Positions 32,830-43,964 of a stretch of 64,000 nucleotides of DNA are shown piece after piece. The position numbers were made by a program, and so were the translations under genes. This stretch comes from Anastrepha obliqua (taxonomy: Eukaryota; Arthropoda; Insecta; Diptera; Tephritidae): the NCBI RefSeq assembly GCF_027943255.1, contig NC_072895.1, positions 22,542,001-22,606,000 of the forward strand, read 5' to 3'. Position 1 is the first letter of the stretch, and every line of letters begins with the position of its first letter. The notes beneath the pieces are model-generated. The model was not told where the DNA came from, did no database searches, and worked only from the letters and a program-made list of their open reading frames with translations.

Positions 32830-33999
32830 GTCTGAAATTCGGGGCTACAACTTCTGATACGTGGCATCGTATCCAACCACCTCTAAGGTGACAAGTGACA
32901 GGACTCTTTTGACATCCTCTGCCGGTAAGGAAACGTAGCAGTGTGTATACTACTGTATGTAGCTCGCGTGCTTTTTATGGAACATATTTTACGCCTTTTC
33001 ATTTTTGCTTGTTTGTCCGGTCAACACATCTATTAGTTCTTCAGCCGTGCTCACGTCAGTGATGAGATCTCTGCATTATACGGTAACCATTTGCGTGCGT
33101 ATATCAACCGTTGCCATATTTTCTAAAACCTTTTCGATAGTTGCTTGAAACTTCGCGGTATTGGCGTTTTGTTTTACGCCTGAGCTCTATCAGCAAACCA
33201 CATTTTTGCGTAGGTCGCATAGTTCCGACATCTTCACTGAGCTCTTTTAGCTCTTTATTTGACTTTACTTTTCTCAGTATGTTTGCATAGGTTATCCCAT
33301 TAGCTTTCTTTGTTATCCCCAAAGCATCTGCCCTGGGTCTTATTGCTTTGGCTACTCGCTTGTGATTTGGTGCCTTCTTATCATTTTTGTTTTGAACTTT
33401 TGTCCGTTCCTGCGCCTTACGCGGCGTTGTCGACTTTTTCTGGGGTGTAGGTTTCCTCGGGTCGATACCTTCCTTTTTTTTGCCTCGGGCATTCTGCCAG
33501 ACCCATTTGTAACGTCCTTTGGGCTAGCTTTACCTCTCGACCTTTTCGTTGATTGTGGCGTTCCGTACGTTGATACCTTAGGCTTGTGACGTAGCTCGTT
33601 TAGCTTCGCCCTTCGTTGTTCCGTCTCCAGTTCCATAGTGATTTCCGTGTGACAGCGCTTCAATATGCTGCACCGCTTCTTCACCTCACCATGCACATTA
33701 TTGCGCTGATAACAATAGTGAATAAGTTCGTCAATCTCTGTTCCGAGTTTGACAACTAACTGCGCTAGTGTATCCTCCTGTGGTAACTTTAAGCTGCAAC
33801 CAACATCGACATTTGACGGATTCTTGTCATTTGTCACTGGTGTGTTGACCACTCTAGCTGAGCTCTCTTCGAACAGTATGGAGGCCGCCTTAGATAATGT
33901 AATGCAGTGCTGCTGAGGAGTCATAGCAGTTGTGGTGCTGCCACTTGAGGCAGGCGCAGCTGGTTCAGTAGTTGCATGCGTAGGAGGAGAATATTGCAC
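32830..33999 (-). pseudogene. LINE ORF1 (Gag-like) protein, R1 group
   Basis: Minus strand. 33999-33352 is a 215-codon frame: a Ser/Thr/Pro-rich N-terminus, a mid part with LVVKLGTEIDELIHYCYQRN, and a basic stretch (KRSRGKASPKD, KKRKVSTRGNLHPRKSRQRR). After a frameshift it continues at 33322-33104 with ITKKANGITYANILRKVKSN and KELSEDVGTMRPTQKCGLLI, and in broken frames to about 32830 (LITDVSTAEELIDVL; VSLPAEDVKRVLSL). This motif order is that of R1-type LINE ORF1, an RNA-binding nucleocapsid-like protein. The CCHC zinc knuckles and the whole of ORF2 are missing. The first methionine is chosen only because the frame opens there. Confidence 0.8.
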
Positions 34000-34136
34000 T
34001 AACGAACTTGTCCGGAAAACATTGACATTTACTGCTGCCGTGTTCCTTTGATTACTTGCGGGTTGCTCTTGAATAAGTTACTCAGTTTACATATTCAAAT
34101 GTGTCGATAATTAATTTACTTATATGTAAGTGCATT

Positions 34137-34433
34137 TGCCAAGCAGTTGGGTCTGGTGGAGAGCGAGGACAACGCGAAGTACCTCCTGCCACCAAACAAA
34201 TAGTCAGGGCACTTGCGTAGCGACACCCACATCGCTATTAACAATTATATATTAAGTTGCAAGGGACTTCATTTATTTAGGAACCACCGTTAACACCTAT
34301 AACAATCTCAGCCTTGAAATCCAATGGAGATCTTTCTTACCTACTTAGTTCAAGGAAATTGAGTAGTAAAGTCCTCTTCCGACGAACAAAACTATTTCTG
34401 TATAAGGCTCTCATCATGTCCATTCTCCATTTG
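34137..34433 (+). pseudogene. RTE LINE RT thumb fragment (left of minisatellite)
   Basis: Plus strand, aligned with the copy at 53.5-53.8 kb: KYLLSSNKQ-like block (34176-34205), then ACTTCATTTATTTAGGAACC (DFIYLGT), NTYNNLSLEIQW, and KALIMSIL at 34408-34431. The frame is broken by stops. The coding sequence is then interrupted by the 10-bp minisatellite and resumes at 35743. Confidence 0.8.
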
Positions 34434-35742
34434 ATTTGATTTTACTTCATTTTATTTGATAATATTTGATTGTATTTGATTTTACTTTATTTCATTTGAT
34501 TTTATTTGATTTTACTTGATTTTGTTTGATTTTATTTGATTTTACTTCATTTTATTTGATTTTTTTTTGGGTTTATTTGATTTTATTCGATTTTATTTGA
34601 TGTTACTTGATTTTGTTTGATTTTGTTTGATTTTATTTAACTTTACTTGATTTTATTTGTTTTTATTTGATTGTATTTGATTTTACTTGATTTTATATGA
34701 TTTTATATGATTTTATTTAACTTTACTTGATTTTATTTGTTTTTATTTGATTTTATTTGATTTTACTTGATTTTGTTTGGGTTTATTTGATTTTATTTGA
34801 TTCTGTTTGATTTTATTTGATGTTATTTGATTTTGTTTGATTTTATTTGATTTTGTTTGACTTTACTTAATTTTATATGATTTTATTTAATTTTATTTGA
34901 TTTTGTTTAATTCTTTTTGATTTTATTTGATTTTATAGGATTTTATTTGATTTTACTTGATTTTATATGATTTTGTTTCATTTTATTTGCTTTTATTTTA
35001 TTTTATTTTATTTTATTCGATTTTATTTGATGTTACTTGATTTTATATGATTTTATTTGATTTTACTTGATTTTATTTGTTTTTATTTGATTGTATTTGA
35101 TTTTACTTGATTTTATACGATTTTATTTAACTTTACTTGATTTTATATGATTTTCTTTGATTTTATTTGCTTTTATTTTATTTTATTCGATATTATTTGA
35201 TGTTACTGGATTTTACATGATTTTATTTGATTTTACTTGATTTTATATGATTTTGTTTGATTTTATTTGATTTTGTTTGATTTTATTTAACTTTATTTGA
35301 TTTTATTTGTTTTTATTTGATTGTATTTGATTTTACTTGATTTTATATGATTTTATTTAACTTTACTTGATTTTGTTTGATTTTACTTGATTTTGTTTGG
35401 GTTTATTTGATTTTATTTGATTTTACTTGATTCTGTTTGATTTTATTTGATTTTATTTGTTTTTATTTGATTTTATTCGATTTTCTTTGATGTTATTTGA
35501 TTTTGTTTTATTTTATTTGATTTTGTTTGACTTTACTTGATTTTATATGATTTTATTTAATTTTATTTGATTTTGTTTAATTTTTTTTGATTTTATTTGA
35601 TTTCATATGATTTTACTTGATTTTATATGATTTTGTTTGATTTTATTTGCTTTTATTTTATTTTATTCGATTTTATTTGGTGTTATTTAACTGTACTTGA
35701 TTTTATTTGATTTTACTTGATTTTATTTGATTTTATTTGATT
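34434..35742. repeat. 1.3-kb minisatellite, 10-bp unit TTTTATTTGA
   Basis: About 130 tandem units with phase kept almost throughout. The consensus is TTTTATTTGA, with frequent variants TTTTACTTGA, TTTTGTTTGA and TTTTATATGA. Some sub-blocks recur as higher-order groups, e.g. TTTTATTTGTTTTTATTTGA several times. It is embedded in RTE RT coding sequence, replacing the codons for about TYGAEA. Confidence 0.95.
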
Positions 35743-35905
35743 CTTGGACAATGGTAACATCCGATGATTCGTTCTTGGAGTTTGAGAGAAAGATTCTGCG
35801 GAAGATTTTCGAGGAAGAGGAAGATCTCCTCTACGTTGGAAAGATCGTGTGGAAAAGGTCTTGGCTTCCTTTGTTGTGTCTAATAGGCACCGAAAGCGGG
35901 TGTCT
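35743..35905 (+). pseudogene. RTE LINE RT fragment (right of minisatellite)
   Basis: Continues the copy from 34433: WTMVTSDDSFLEFERKILRK, then an internal deletion and DLLYVGKIVWKRSW. The same internal join (LLYVGKI after the acid-rich segment) also occurs near 54040, so these two copies may descend from one deleted source element. Confidence 0.75.
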
Positions 35906-35929
35906 GTGCTCGAAGCAAGCGTCTTCTTC

Positions 35930-36215
35930 TTCTTAATTGGCGCGATAACCGCTTACACGACATTGGCCGAGTTTAACAAAGCGCGCCAGTCGTTTCTTTC
36001 TCGTGCTAACCGGTGCCAGTTGGACACACCAAGTGAAGTCAAGTCCTTCTCCACCTGATCTTTCAAGCGCAGAGGAGGCCTTCTCCTTCCTCTACTACCA
36101 CCAGCTGGTACCGCATCAATTACTTTCAGAGCCATTCGGACGACATGACCCAGCCAGCGTAGCTGCTGGATCTTTATTCGCTGCGCTATGTCTATGTCGT
36201 GGTAAACTCATACTG
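35930..36215 (-). mobile_element. RTE LINE 3' end (minus orientation)
   Basis: Minus strand: about 36215-35953 encodes RTE C-terminal blocks GHVVRMALKVIDAVPAGGSR, RPPLRLKDQVEKDLTSLGVS and LARERNDWRALLNSANV. After the stop, the 3' UTR is short and ends GTTATCGCGCCAATTAAGAA followed by an AAG-type tail (35924-35940). It lies tail to tail with the plus-strand RTE fragment ending near 35905. Confidence 0.88.
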
Positions 36216-36229
36216 ATATACGTAGGTTT

Positions 36230-38085
36230 GCGCCGGGTTGGTAGCCCAGCCGTAAATCCAAAATACTTAAGAAACTGAGACTCCACCCTATGTTACGACT
36301 AGAAACGACATTAAATTGTAACGTTACATAAATTTAGTCTTTTTGTATTCAAATTATTGTTAAGAAAAGCAGAAAAAATACCAAGACTTGGGTGTATAAA
36401 ATCTCAAGCTGAACTCTTTTGAAACCCTCTAGGGCCACCAATAAAAATTACGTAATTTTATTTTACTAAAATTTGCAAAATCTATTAAACTAAGGGCGTT
36501 CCAAATGCCGCTATCAAAATGTAAATCAAATTAATTAGTTCACCCTGATGAGATCATTTCTGACGAGTCGCCTATTTACCGTTAATTCAATTATGCTACC
36601 ACTGCGTAGCCGAAAACTACACTTCTTACCTGTTTTGCTTTGCATTCGTAATTCATTTCAACAAATTCCCGCTGAATGAGAAATTTTCTTAGCAAAATGA
36701 GAAAATTGCGATTTCATTTAAAAAACTTAAATTTAATTGTATATCCTCTACTGCTTTTACAGTTAATATAACCGTGCGCAGAAATCAACTCATTTATTCC
36801 GCAAGCAGCACATCCATTCAATTCCCATCACGTTGCCGCGTGAATGGAACTTCGCTTATTGAACAGCTCCTTTCATTAAGCAACTCCGTTAGCTGGAATC
36901 GCAGCAGGGATATGAGTGGAATTTTTATTACTCTTCCCTTTCATATTTCTTGTACTCCGTACTTTCTCATAAACCTTCTTATTCTTCTCGCATCGCATTT
37001 TTTCCCTTTCACAATTTTTATTACGATCATTAAGAGGAATGCTTTAGCATAGCAAAAATGTATGTCGCCCCCGCCCCTGACGTACCTTCATGCCAATGAC
37101 ATTACAATACATTGGAGTCCAATGACCGTATAGCCCAAAAAGACACAAGAAAATCCGGTGAATTGAACAAACTGAACCACCGGGGTAATCCGTGAAATAC
37201 CACAATAACAACCATTTTCGCTTCAATGCCGCGTTTTGCTCGTACAACAAAGAGATGCCAGTTTGGTGGACGTACATACGAGCCGAGCGGGTGATGTGCA
37301 GGTTCAAGCAAGTGCTCTTGCGATAGTCTTCAGTTTTCCTTATAGATTTCTTATTTTTATGTTGACCTTATGTGCTTCACTAAGCCAAATCCACCAGAAA
37401 ATAAGTATAAAGGGCGGGGGAGCGCTGCTCTTTAAATCACAATTTTTTCTTCTTCTTCAACGATTTTCATGCGAGGGCTCGCCAATTCTTTGTATCTGAC
37501 TTATCCTTCACCTCAAAATGTAGGGGAAGGTGATTGGTGAATGTACGTAAGTGCTTGACTTGCCAACAGAGGGCAAGGAAATTCAGAGAAATACATCAAA
37601 GAGAAAATATTTACATACATAATTGTGTATGTGCGAGTTCAACTAAGCACTTACGAGAATGTTGTGGGTATTCGTAACCCACTTTTAATCATAATGAGAG
37701 CAGAGAAATTCAATTGCATGGCTTTCAGAGATTATTTTAATACTATGGAGTAATTACCGTATAAAACCATTAGTAAAAGTGCAGGGTGTTTGCATGGAGA
37801 TATATGAAACGAAATATTTAATGCGTTTAACACTTCAAATACTTAAAAACGTAAAATTTTTGAAAGGGTAATGAATGTTTTGATTGAAACAGTTCAGATT
37901 TCTATATTATTAAGAAATTTTATTATTTAAATAAACATGCTTTTTAAATATAAAATAAGTGGCAGCGCCATTAGAAAAACACTTTTGAATTAACATTTTT
38001 CTAATCATAATTTCTATGATACCCATCGTAGGATGTACATTTATTCACATATACAAAATATACGCAAAATTAGTCACACTATCGG
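36230..38085. other. mostly unassigned intergenic DNA
   Basis: 36230-37500 has moderate GC in places, with short open frames on both strands (up to 92 codons) and no recognisable domain. 37500-38085 is AT-rich. I see no TE motif here. Confidence 0.4.
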
Positions 38086-38089
38086 AAGA

Positions 38090-38220
38090 TTTATAATTTT
38101 TGCAAATGGCGTCGCGTGTCAATCAAATTTGACATTTGTGAATTTGACAGTTGCAGTATACAAACAGACATGTAATGGAGCGTCCTTCACTCAAATCATT
38201 TTTTTTTAATAAAAACGTTA
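38090..38220 (-). mobile_element. MITE body, same family as 27.4 kb
   Basis: Shares with the inverse of 27411-27736: TCAATCA, TTTGACATTTGTGA, GTATACAAACAGACA and TAATGGNGCG words in the same order. Its GGTGGC terminus has been drawn into the tandem array that begins at 38221. Confidence 0.75.
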
Positions 38221-39062
38221 TATAAAAAAAATAGATGATTAATTTTGGGCCACCTGTCACTATTATTTACCCAGGTCAAAATTAAGATTTTTGTCACTTA
38301 AAATAGTTTTTTTTATTTATGAAAAAATTTATTTAAAAAAAAACAAGAAATGGATGATTAATTTTGCGCCCCCTATCACTATTATTTACCCAGGTCAAAA
38401 TAAAGATTTTTGTCACTTAAAATATTATTTTTTATTTACGAACAAATTTAGTTAAAAAAAAACAAGAAATGGATGATTAATTTTGCGCCACCTATCGTTA
38501 TTATTTACCAAGGTCATAATAAAGATTTTCGTCACTCAAAATCATTTGTTTTGTTTATTAAAAAATTTATTAATAAAATTTATTAATAAAAATTGGATGA
38601 TTATTTTGCGCCACCTGTGACTATTATTTACCAAGGTCAAAATAAAGATTTTCGTCACTCAAAATCTTTTTTTCTATTTATTAAAAAAATTTAAAAAAAA
38701 CAAGAAATGGATGATTAATTTTGCGTCACTGCCACCTATTATTTACCAAGATTTCCGTGGCTCAAAATCATTTGTTTTATTTATAAAAAAAAAAAAAAAT
38801 GGATTATTAATTTTGCGCCGCCTGTGACTATTATTTACCCAGGTCAAAATAAAGATTTTCGTCACTTAAAATAGTTTTTTTAAAAAAAAAAACCAGAAAT
38901 TTATGATTAATTTTGCGCCACCTATCACTATTATTTACCCAGGTCTAAATAAAGATTTCCGTCACTCAAAATCATTTTTTTATTTATGAAGAAATTTATT
39001 AAAAAAAATGGATGATTAATTTTGCGCCATCTATCTCTATTATTTACCAATTGCCCCATGCA
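38221..39062. repeat. tandem array of MITE terminal sequence (~115 bp unit, 8 copies)
   Basis: Each unit has GGATGATTAATTTTGCGCC, then ACCTATCACTATTATTTACC, CAGGTCAAAATAAAG and ATTTTCGTCACTCAAAATC, followed by a variable T/A-rich spacer. The GGATGATTA word is near 38232, 38352, 38471, 38594, 38709, 38801, 38901 and 39010, giving spacings of about 92-123 bp. The first part of each unit is the inverse of the MITE/mariner terminus GGTGGCGCAAAATTAATCAT, so the array was amplified from a transposon end. Confidence 0.9.
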
Positions 39063-39064
39063 TA

Positions 39065-39865
39065 ATTTTAATGCCAACAGCAGCTAAAAGTAGTTTTGTT
39101 TAGCTTAATCAATCATTTTGAAAAAAAAAATGAATATTCTATATTAAAGTTGAGTGTAAAAATTTTATTAAAAAAATTCAAGCTTAATATGTTTAATAAA
39201 TCTTTGCTTTCAATACAAATATAATTCATTCTTTTAAATTTCTAAATTTTCATTCTAAATCTTGGACGAAACTCAGAAAAACTCATGAAAAATTCATCCA
39301 GTTTTCATAGAAATTTCCAACTTTTTAACCAGAATTTTTAGATAATTTTTGAAGAAAGTGCAAATTTGAAATAGACCAAAAATCGTGTGTATTGTGCATA
39401 CGGAAGACAATTTTTTTACGTAAAAATTCAGCTACTTTTTTCGCAAGAAAACCAAATTTGAAGAGTAAGCAAAATTTTTGTTTGAAAGCTGGATATGCCC
39501 TCTTTTCTTTGATATCCATGGTGATATCATAGAGTGAGTATAAATATTAAAATCTATTTATTGAAAATTTAGTTCTTTGGAACTTTAAAATTCATCAAAA
39601 ATTTAATTTATTAGAAAAGAAAACACTGTGTATGAAGTATTCCTATATAAAATTTACAGCTTTACGTGCATATGAAATATTTCAACTCGATAAATATAAA
39701 TCAAATGTAAGTCTGAACAAAATCAAATCTTCACTTTTCATCTCTAAGATCTGTTTTAAAATCTGCCACTGGCGCTTTGTGCCGTTCGTTTCTACCTCCC
39801 TTCTATGGGAGTTGCTATCGACGTATATGATAGTTTAAAGCAAAATCCTATACCCTGTAGTAAAT
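39065..39865. other. AT-rich stretch
   Basis: No supported gene. Short AT-rich open frames at 39325-39519 and 39632-39838 carry no motif. Confidence 0.45.
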
Positions 39866-39869
39866 ATAT

Positions 39870-40200
39870 ACCATATCATAGATGAATACAACGAAATGAA
39901 TAAATAAGTTTTGTGACGCCCTATCTCCTTGCATGATTTCCTATGAGATAATGTCCTGTGAGGACCCCTACTAAGGTCCCAATTTGAAGTCTACTCAACT
40001 TTTTAATATTCTTAGATGAAAGTAAACTTAGCCTTGGCCATGTTTGCCTAGCAAATTCACAGGTGTTGACACTAATCCATCTTTGATTTACAGAACTGAT
40101 TAGTGCGTCCATAAAATTACATATGTTTTGCATACAGGTACCTTCTCTTGCAAGTTGGTCAAGATTTAAGCAGTCCTTTTTAAGGACTTAGGACTAGGTT
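39870..40200 (-). pseudogene. LINE post-RNase-H tail fragment
   Basis: Minus-strand reading gives DCLNLDQLA-like text upstream, then MDALISSVNQRWISVNTCEF and ARQTWPRLSLLSSKNIKKL. It ends with GVLTGHYLIGNHARR, the segment before the zinc knuckle of RNase-H-bearing LINEs. The knuckle is lost (the frame degenerates after about 39920). A short orphan fragment. Confidence 0.7.
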
Positions 40201-40204
40201 ATCT

Positions 40205-40625
40205 GAGTAAGCTTTCTGGTACGACAAAATTACTAATTTAAGAAGTCTTGCCTTTTTCCTCGGCGGGTGTGCTCTTTTGGCCTCCTTTTCAGAGCCTGCC
40301 TATTAGCGTCAGCGCTACGCACAGTGAGTCCTAATTGTGCATCTTGCGGGCTCCTCTGGATTGTTGGGTTCAGTTTTGATACTTCTCACAGAGCAATGCG
40401 CTTTCACTATTCGGTTTATGTTAAACTTACTAAATATTCATGCTCCAACTACTTCTTCTTCTTCATCTTTATTCTGGGATTATGTCTTGCTTTTTCAACG
40501 GAAAAAATTACTATATGTTATGGTTTTTTTTTTAATAAAAATATAATTATTGCATCATTCGGATCGGGATTCAGATGCCCAACATTTGTGCCATTGCTTT
40601 GGTGGCCTTCCTGGAGGTCGTGGTA
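40205..40625. other. unassigned stretch
   Basis: An open frame of 128 codons (40267-40653) covers it but has no motif and ends in translated GTT repeats. I do not support it as a gene. Confidence 0.35.
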
Positions 40626-40631
40626 TTTTAA

Positions 40632-40760
40632 GTTGTTGTTGTTGTTGTTGTAGCAGTATAAACATTCCCCATACTTACATACGGGGATTGCTGCTGGAGT
40701 GGCAGTCCTTGGCCGGGTATAAATCCGGGTCGTTTCGGTAACGAAGAACCGACTGTCGTG
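40632..40760 (-). mobile_element. short (CAA)n-tailed repeat, copy 1
   Basis: On the minus strand it runs from CCACGACAGTCGGTTCTTCG through CGGATTTATACCCGG to the CCCCGTATGTAAGTATGGGG hairpin and a (CAA)n tail. About 129 bp, matching the copies at 53319-53437 and 61514-61642. No coding capacity. Likely a small retroposon or a LINE 3' end. Confidence 0.85.
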
Positions 40761-40989
40761 GAATCGGCTCTCCAGTCTCTTTACATACTGGTTCCATTCT
40801 TTTCTTCTCTTCCAGCTCCATTTTACTATGAATCAAGTTGCTTATAAGCAAAGAAAAAACTCGCATTAAAAGATCAGTAAACGCTTTGGTTTGCATTTAT
40901 AAAATAATCGAGTTGGATTTTGCTTTTGCCAGATTTTAATTTTTGTACAAGGTCTATTCTTACGAGAACTCATTTTCTTCTAGATTGGG

Positions 40990-41515
40990 TGATTACCTCT
41001 TAAGCGATTTGGGCCGTATATAACAAAGCACGCAACAAGTGAAGCCATGTTCTCTTCCTCCTGATCTTTCCAAAACATATGAGGCCGTCCTCTTTCAGAG
41101 CCCGAGCGTCAGTGTCCATTCGGACGATATACCCACCCAACGAAGTCGCTGGATCTTTATTCGCTGCGTTAAGTCTATGTAGTCGTAAAGGGCATACAGC
41201 TTCGCTCCATCGCCTGCGATATTCGCCGTCCCCAACGTGTGAAGGTCCAAAAATCTTTCGCAGAATCTTTCTCTCAAACACTCCAAGTGAGGCCTCATCG
41301 GATATTGTCGTCGGCCAAGTTCCTGCGACATACGTTAGGACGGGAATGACCAGAGTCTTATAAAGTGTTCGGATTGTTCGTCGAGAGCGGACTTTACTAC
41401 TTAATTGTCTACTTAGTCCAAAGTAGCATTTGTTGGCAAGAGAGATTCTCCGTTGGATTACGAGTATCCATCTTTGCTTTTTCTCCATCGAATCGTAAAC
41501 TCATAGTTAAGTTAT
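40990..41515 (-). pseudogene. RTE LINE RT C-terminal fragment
   Basis: Minus-strand frame, 162 codons open: QRRISLANKCYFGLSRQLSS, TLYKTLVIPVLTYVAGTWPT, ISDEASLGVFERKILRKIFG and GEYRRRWSEAV, then ALKEDGLICFGKIRRKRTWL. It is the thumb and C-terminal domain of the RTE family, with frameshifts around 41190-41150 and an internal deletion. No RTE 3' terminal CGCGCCAATTA is recognisable at its end. Confidence 0.8.
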
Positions 41516-41519
41516 TGAA

Positions 41520-43600
41520 GCCGATTCAAGCGCTGGGAAATTTTTAGTTGCACACTAATTTGTAATTTATTTCATTTTTTTCCAAGAAAATTTGACAAAT
41601 TGGCGCGAAAATTTATGCAACACCCTACGATAAGTAATAAAAGATAGCTTGGTGAAAATAAGTGGAAAGTATAAACCAAAAACACAACAATAGTGCAGCT
41701 TACATACCTTTAGGCGTTTAACACTTAAGGTTTTCCCATTCACATTCAATGCCGTGGCGACCATTGCGACGCGGTGTGCAGCTAATCCCGCCGCCAATTT
41801 GTGGCGCACGTGCACAAGTGCGAAAATCACGAACAAGTGAGATTTGGGGGAAAGCGCACCCAAAAGTAGGCAACTTAAATTAAGCCACACGCACACATAC
41901 ATATGCACATACATGCATGTAGAATGCTGTAATGCCTAACCATTAAGGCTTTACTGTTGGCGACATGAAATATGCAGTAGACTACGGCGGGTGGCGTGAA
42001 AATGGGAGAATATACATGTGTAAGTATATAAGTAAATTGGTACGCCGAATGAATTACTAAAAATAAAGGCATGAAATACTTAGAAAAGCGAAAAGCAAAA
42101 TCAAAATGCCCAACAAAAATTGCAACAATGGCAGGCATTTCAAGTATGCGAGTACGATAAACTAAAAAAAAATATGAACGAAGGGAACATCTGTACAAAG
42201 AAAAACAGCAAAATTAAGGGGCGTGAATGTCATAGTTCTCTGTCGGCTGCTCGTTTCCTTCATGTCTCGCTTGCTTTGTGCAACTTTTTTTCATTTTTCT
42301 TTCTGTGCACTTTTTTTGGTGTGTGTATCATCATCCGGTATGTGGACATTAGGCCCCCACTGTTCATCAACGAAATTAGGTCGAATATTGCCACTACTCG
42401 CATTGCTTGCGTCAAAAGCGCATAGCCGCCAGCAGGCGAGTGTCCAGCGACAAAGCAACTTTTTTTATAAATATGAATGAGGTAGAAAAAACGTTGTTAA
42501 AATGCCACTGAACTGCGGTTATGCGAGCATGCGAGCAGGGCAGCACATCACGCAACGTCAGACAATGATGCCCTGTATGAGGTGGTGAGGCACGAAAAAA
42601 GTGCTGCAAAAGGCGTTGGGTGGCGCAGAAGAGAAAGAAATGGACTAACGAGTATGTTTACCTCTACTAGTTGAGTGGGATGTGCGCAGAAATTCTAAAG
42701 TAGTCACGTTGCGGAAGCGTAAATCAAAAAGAGGAAAATGCATATTTTTTTAAAATAATAATTGCGCGCTTTAAATACCAAAGGTTTACATTTTGAGATT
42801 TAAATTGTAAAAGTATTTAAATAATATAATAATTATCAGCGAGATGCATTTTTGAAGTGAAACTTCTTAGGCGTTGATGGGCGAGCGAGAATGGAGAGTA
42901 AAATTTCAAGGCCATGCAACGTTTTGGGCATTTTCGTTCCGCGAAAGAGAAAAAAGATATAACGTAGAGGAAAAGAAGAGAGGGAGCTATACCTTATATA
43001 TATCTTAGATACACTTTAGGCTATTTTTCCTGAGTTTTGCCTTATGGTTGCTAATTTCGTTTGAGAAATAACACTGCCTACTTTTTGGCGCTTGTTTGTT
43101 GGTGCAAACTTGCAGGAAAAATAGTTTTGGTGCCTACTTTTTGGCGTCATATTTCCAGTAGGCACTGTTTGGGGCGATTTTTGGTCCCAATGTTTTGGCG
43201 TTTTTTTTTTGGTGCCTATTTTTGGCGCTTATTTTCGTTTCCTGGCTAGTGCTTGTGCGTACTATAAAGTGCTATCCATTCCGGCGTCGGATTTATTGGT
43301 ATTGCCTTGCGGTAATTTGTGCCGTTGCCGCGGTCCTGGAATGACTGCGTTTGTGCGGGTTATAAACGCTCGGAGTAGTGCGCGTTGTTGCCACGGTTTG
43401 TGTCCGGCGTTTATCTACACCGGGCGCCCCTTCTCCGTTTTTTGTAAATTTTGTCTATTTGCATTCTCTGCAAATCTTGTGAATTTATTTAGATATATAT
43501 TCTTTCTTTCTCTCTCTCTCTCTCTTATTCTGTCTCGGGTCTTTGCCTCTTTCTTTGTCTGCCTTGAAAGTTTCCCTTCTGTTTTTTTTGGAATTATTAC
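41520..43600. other. mainly unassigned DNA with simple repeats
   Basis: 41740-41830 is GC-richer (GCCGTGGCGACCATTGCGAC near 41750). 43075-43240 has several imperfect copies of CTACTTTTTGGCGC/TTTTGGCG. A (TC)n run lies at about 43501-43525. Open frames (up to 157 codons at 43209-43682) show no domain apart from the LINE tail that begins at 43610 in another frame. Confidence 0.45.
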
Positions 43601-43609
43601 TTTGCTAGC

Positions 43610-43960
43610 GCTGAACACTTTCTCTGTGAGTGTCCTGCCTTTGCTAGAGGAAGGCTACGAGTTTTGGGTTCCGATGTCATAAGAATGAGTAACATTCGTT
43701 CTCTAAAACTGGAGGATATCTACAGATTTGCCAAAGAATCTGGAAAATTTTTACAGGAATAACTACCTTTGTCTCTGTCTCTATTCTTTCCTATCCCTTT
43801 CTCCTTTCCTCCTTGACTATCTACTTCCTATCCAGATCTCTAAATACAATGGGCGTTTTAGCCTGAGAGTTTTAGAATCCCCCAAATCTCCTGGTGATCC
43901 TTGGCTCGACCTTTTCAAATTCAATTTCAATTTCATGGCGGACGGCGTGCGATAAAGTGA
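43610..43960 (+). pseudogene. LINE polyprotein extreme C-terminus and 3' UTR
   Basis: Plus strand from 43616: HFLCECPAFARGRLRVLGSD, then IRMSNIRSLKLEDIYRFAKE and a stop after KFLQE at about 43762. HFLCECPA is the H-C-C end of the zinc knuckle of RNase-H-bearing LINEs. The following 200 bp (TCTCTGTCTC-rich, then GGGCGTTTTAGCCTGAGAGT and CCTTTTCAAATTCAATTTC) looks like the 3' UTR. The upstream part of the polyprotein is absent. This reading lies in a frame without its own start codon. Confidence 0.7.
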
Positions 43961-43964
43961 TTTA

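Noticed and set aside
33362..33589. 75-codon plus-strand frame
   Set aside because: Antisense shadow of the ORF1 gene.
34434..35742. origin or attachment site, or regulatory array
   Set aside because: A simple 10-bp minisatellite inside a dead RT gene, with no evidence for function.
38221..39062. CRISPR-like array of regular repeats
   Set aside because: The units are head-to-tail copies that include the spacer region, which is itself similar between units. This is an animal genome, and the unit derives from a transposon end.
40267..40653. 128-codon plus-strand frame
   Set aside because: No motif; ends in translated GTT repeat of a dispersed element.
43209..43682. 157-codon plus-strand frame with several cysteines
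   Set aside because: Cysteines do not form a recognised zinc motif, it runs through a TC microsatellite, and the real LINE tail lies in another frame.
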